In this document: positions 62,163-64,000 of the stretch, one piece after another
Position numbering within the stretch: the first letter of the stretch is position 1
Layout of the letters: the number at the start of each line of letters is the position of its first letter
Source: Harmothoe impar
Taxonomy: Eukaryota; Annelida; Polychaeta; Phyllodocida; Polynoidae
Direction of reading: 5' to 3'
NCBI GenBank assembly: GCA_947462335.1
Contig: OX381714.1
Coordinates: 22,788,618-22,852,617, forward strand
Length of the DNA: 64,000 nt
Notes under the pieces: generated by a model
What the model was told of the DNA's origin: nothing
Databases searched by the model: none
Seen by the model: only the letters and a program-made list of their open reading frames with translations
Made by a program: the position numbers and the translations under genes

Positions 62163-64000
62163 GTTAGTGGTGTAGCGAGTGTAGTACAGACGGTAAAAAT
62201 ACCTCCCGGAATGGCATGTGATGTCTTGATAGCCTCCAGTAGGATGAAGAGGGGCGTTCCGGGGGTTTTCGAACCTAATGTGACTGTGTTGGGAAAGAAG
62301 GGATTGGAGTCGGCCGACACCCTGATAGGGAATATAGCGTGGGGAGTGGCCCCCATCACGAACCCGGGTTCGAAAACCGTCTACCTAGAGAAAGGCACTG
62401 TAGTAGGAGAAGTGATATCCGCGGAAGCGGTCACCAGTAGCTTTGAGAAGGGAAACGGACTAGTCCCGAACTGTGAAGGAATTGAGGAGGGATTGGCAAC
62501 ATTAATAGAAAGGTCCGGATTACAGACAGAGGGACAGAAAAGTGCCCTGAGGGAGATGTTGACTGAGTGTAGTTCAGCCTTCGCGCGGCCCGGAGATTAT
62601 TGGCAGGTGGGAATGAAAGAAGAAGACAAGGAGAAAACAGCGTTTTCGAGCCATGTAGGGTTGTACCAGTATAACGTGATGCCATTCGGACTATGTAATG
62701 CTCCGGCCACGTTCGAAGCCATGATGGAGACCTTACTGAGTGACTTGTTGTGGAAGAAATGTCTAGTGTATCTGGACGATGTGATAATATTCGGAAAGAC
62801 ATTTGACGAATGCCTGGGAAACCTGAAGTTAGTGTTACAGCGGATAATCTCGAATGGATTGAAGCTGAAGCCTAAGAAGTGTAATATGTTTCAGAAAAGT
62901 ATTAACTATCTAGGACGGATCATCTCTACGGAAGGGGTGAAGGCTGATCCGGAGAAGGTTAAGACGGTAACGGACTGGAGCATTCCTAAGGGGCCGAAAG
63001 AAGTGAGATCCTTCTTAGGGTTTTGTTCTTATTACAGAGATTTCTTACCGGGATATTCCCGGATAAGTTATCCAATCCAATGTCTGTCGCACTGGACCCC
63101 GGGGAGACGTAAGGAGAAGTTCCCATGGGGAAAGGAACAAGGGGAAGCATTCGAAACAATTAAACGGTTGTTCGTGGAGACACCGGTGTTGAAATACCCC
63201 ACTGCGGATGGTCATTTTATATTAGACACTGATGCGAGCAATGAAAGTATAGGGGCGGCCTTGTCTCAAGTCCAAGATGGGAAGGAGGTTCCAATAGCAT
63301 TTGCAAGCAATACAATGAGTAAAGCGCAAAGAAATTATTGTACGACAAAGAGAGAATTATTGGCAGTGGTAGTGTATACAAAGAAATATAAACACTTCTT
63401 GTGGGGATCTGATTTTACGTTACGTACGGATCATTCCTCTCTGCGGTGGTTATTGAACTTTAAAGATGCGGAAGGTATGATAGGACGGTGGTTGGCACAC
63501 CTATCTGAGTTCGGATTGGACCACAGCCAAATTCAGCATAGAAAGGGGGCTAAGCATGTGAACGCTGACGCGTTGTCGCGAATCCCAGTGAAGAAGTGTC
63601 AGAATGACGGATGTGATGATTGTGGGAAGCATAATGCCGTGCTGGCAGGAATCAGAAAGCCTTTTAGAGATCTCGAACCGGTAATACTGGAATGGGACGA
63701 GAACTCCATTAAGAGCTTCCAGGAGAGAGATGCGAATAGTATCCGTCTGAAGATGTTACTTCGAGAAGGAAGGGTCCCGACTCGGCCAGCGATATCGTTG
63801 GAGAACAGGGAGATGAGGCGACTGATAGCTCAATGGACAGAGTTAGAGGTGGTAAATGGATTGATTTATAGGTGGAAGACGAATGCTTTGGGAAATAAGT
63901 CAAGACAGATCTTTATTCCTACTGCCATGCGAAGGGATATAATGTTCTTTTGCCATGGGCATCGGACCAGTGGTCATTTCGGTAGAAAACGGTCCCTGGA
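62163..64000 (+). CDS. Pol (RT-RNase H-integrase start) of Gypsy element 2, partial, RT deletion
   Basis: An uninterrupted frame to the window edge. After ~140 residues of protease-RT linker comes ECSSAFARPGD, joined directly to YWQVGMKEEDKEKTAFSSHV at about 62595. Compared with element 1, about 95 residues are missing in frame, including the fingers and the first catalytic Asp (LDLQSGYWQVG in element 1). The remaining palm has MPFGLCNAPATF and VYLDDVIIFG (62766-62795). RNase H (ILDTDASNESIGAALSQ, TDHSS, HVNADALSRIP) is intact. The integrase zinc-binding start (HGHRTSGHFGRKR) reaches the edge. RT is predicted inactive despite the open frame. Confidence 0.88.

Larger units (their letters stand above)
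58524..64000 (+). mobile_element. Ty3/Gypsy LTR retrotransposon 2, 5' part, runs off the window
   Basis: 5' LTR 58524-58846, TGGTGCCGTGACC primer-site-like sequence at 58848-58860 (identical to element 1), gag, protease, and open pol to the edge. Insertion is in the first lectin intron of copy 3. Related to but distinct from element 1: the LTRs share only the TGTAGGG start and general plan. Confidence 0.88.

Overview
This is an intron-containing, repeat-dense animal nuclear genome, not a prokaryotic or organellar one. It carries spliced, tandemly duplicated secreted-lectin genes, several classes of retrotransposon (Ty3/Gypsy LTR, tyrosine-recombinase DIRS/Ngaro-like, Penelope-like and LINE), small inverted-repeat DNA transposons and one decayed DNA-virus-like insertion. 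The mix (GIY-YIG Penelope elements, Ngaro-like elements, an expanded C-type lectin family, a Polinton/adintovirus-type polymerase with apoptosis-related genes) suggests an aquatic invertebrate such as a mollusc, another lophotrochozoan or an invertebrate deuterostome. The sequence alone does not fix the phylum.

Layout. 0-0.5 kb: a signal-peptide exon (- strand) of a lectin gene whose other exons lie left of the window. 0.9-2.3 kb: a MITE and diverged tandem repeats. 2.3-11 kb: a virus-like block with a broken protein-primed-type DNA polymerase B and a poly-Glu protein with a PC4-like C-terminus (both -), a bidirectional promoter region, then a broken Death-domain gene and a BIR-domain gene (both +). 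A promoter-like cluster of ETS, CRE, CCAAT, octamer and E-box motifs follows. 11.0-13.2 kb: a non-coding inverted-repeat element with 11 copies of a 16-bp motif. 13.3-16.6 kb: a decayed DIRS/Ngaro-like element (-). 16.6-17.6 kb: a + strand SGNH-hydrolase gene. 17.7-23.3 kb: a well-preserved Ngaro-like element (-) with split direct repeats in A1-gag-RT/RH-YR-B1-A2-B2 order. 23.3-28.2 kb: a Penelope-like element with a long overlapping first ORF. 28.2-30.7 kb: a 5'-truncated LINE whose tail carries eight covarying hairpins. 30.7-32.1 kb: gag end of another Ngaro-like element (-). 32.1-33.4 kb: a degraded LINE (-). 33.4-44.1 kb: a Ty3/Gypsy element with both LTRs, little gag, a pol cut by a 363-bp MITE, and a long zinc-finger/coiled-coil ORF downstream of pol.

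45.4-58.5 kb: three - strand genes of one family (C-type lectin domain in two exons plus a C-terminal PAN/apple-like exon), mixed with small repeats and dead retroelement pieces. Copies 1 and 3 are nearly identical across exons and introns. 58.5-64 kb: a second Ty3/Gypsy element, inserted into the first lectin intron of copy 3 and running off the window. Its pol frame is open, but an in-frame deletion removes part of the RT catalytic core.

The host content is a lectin array expanding by duplication and invaded by mobile DNA. The most unusual parts are the virus-like block pairing replication genes with Death and BIR domains, its dense transcription-factor-site cluster, the hairpin array in the LINE tail, and the accessory ORF of the first Gypsy element.
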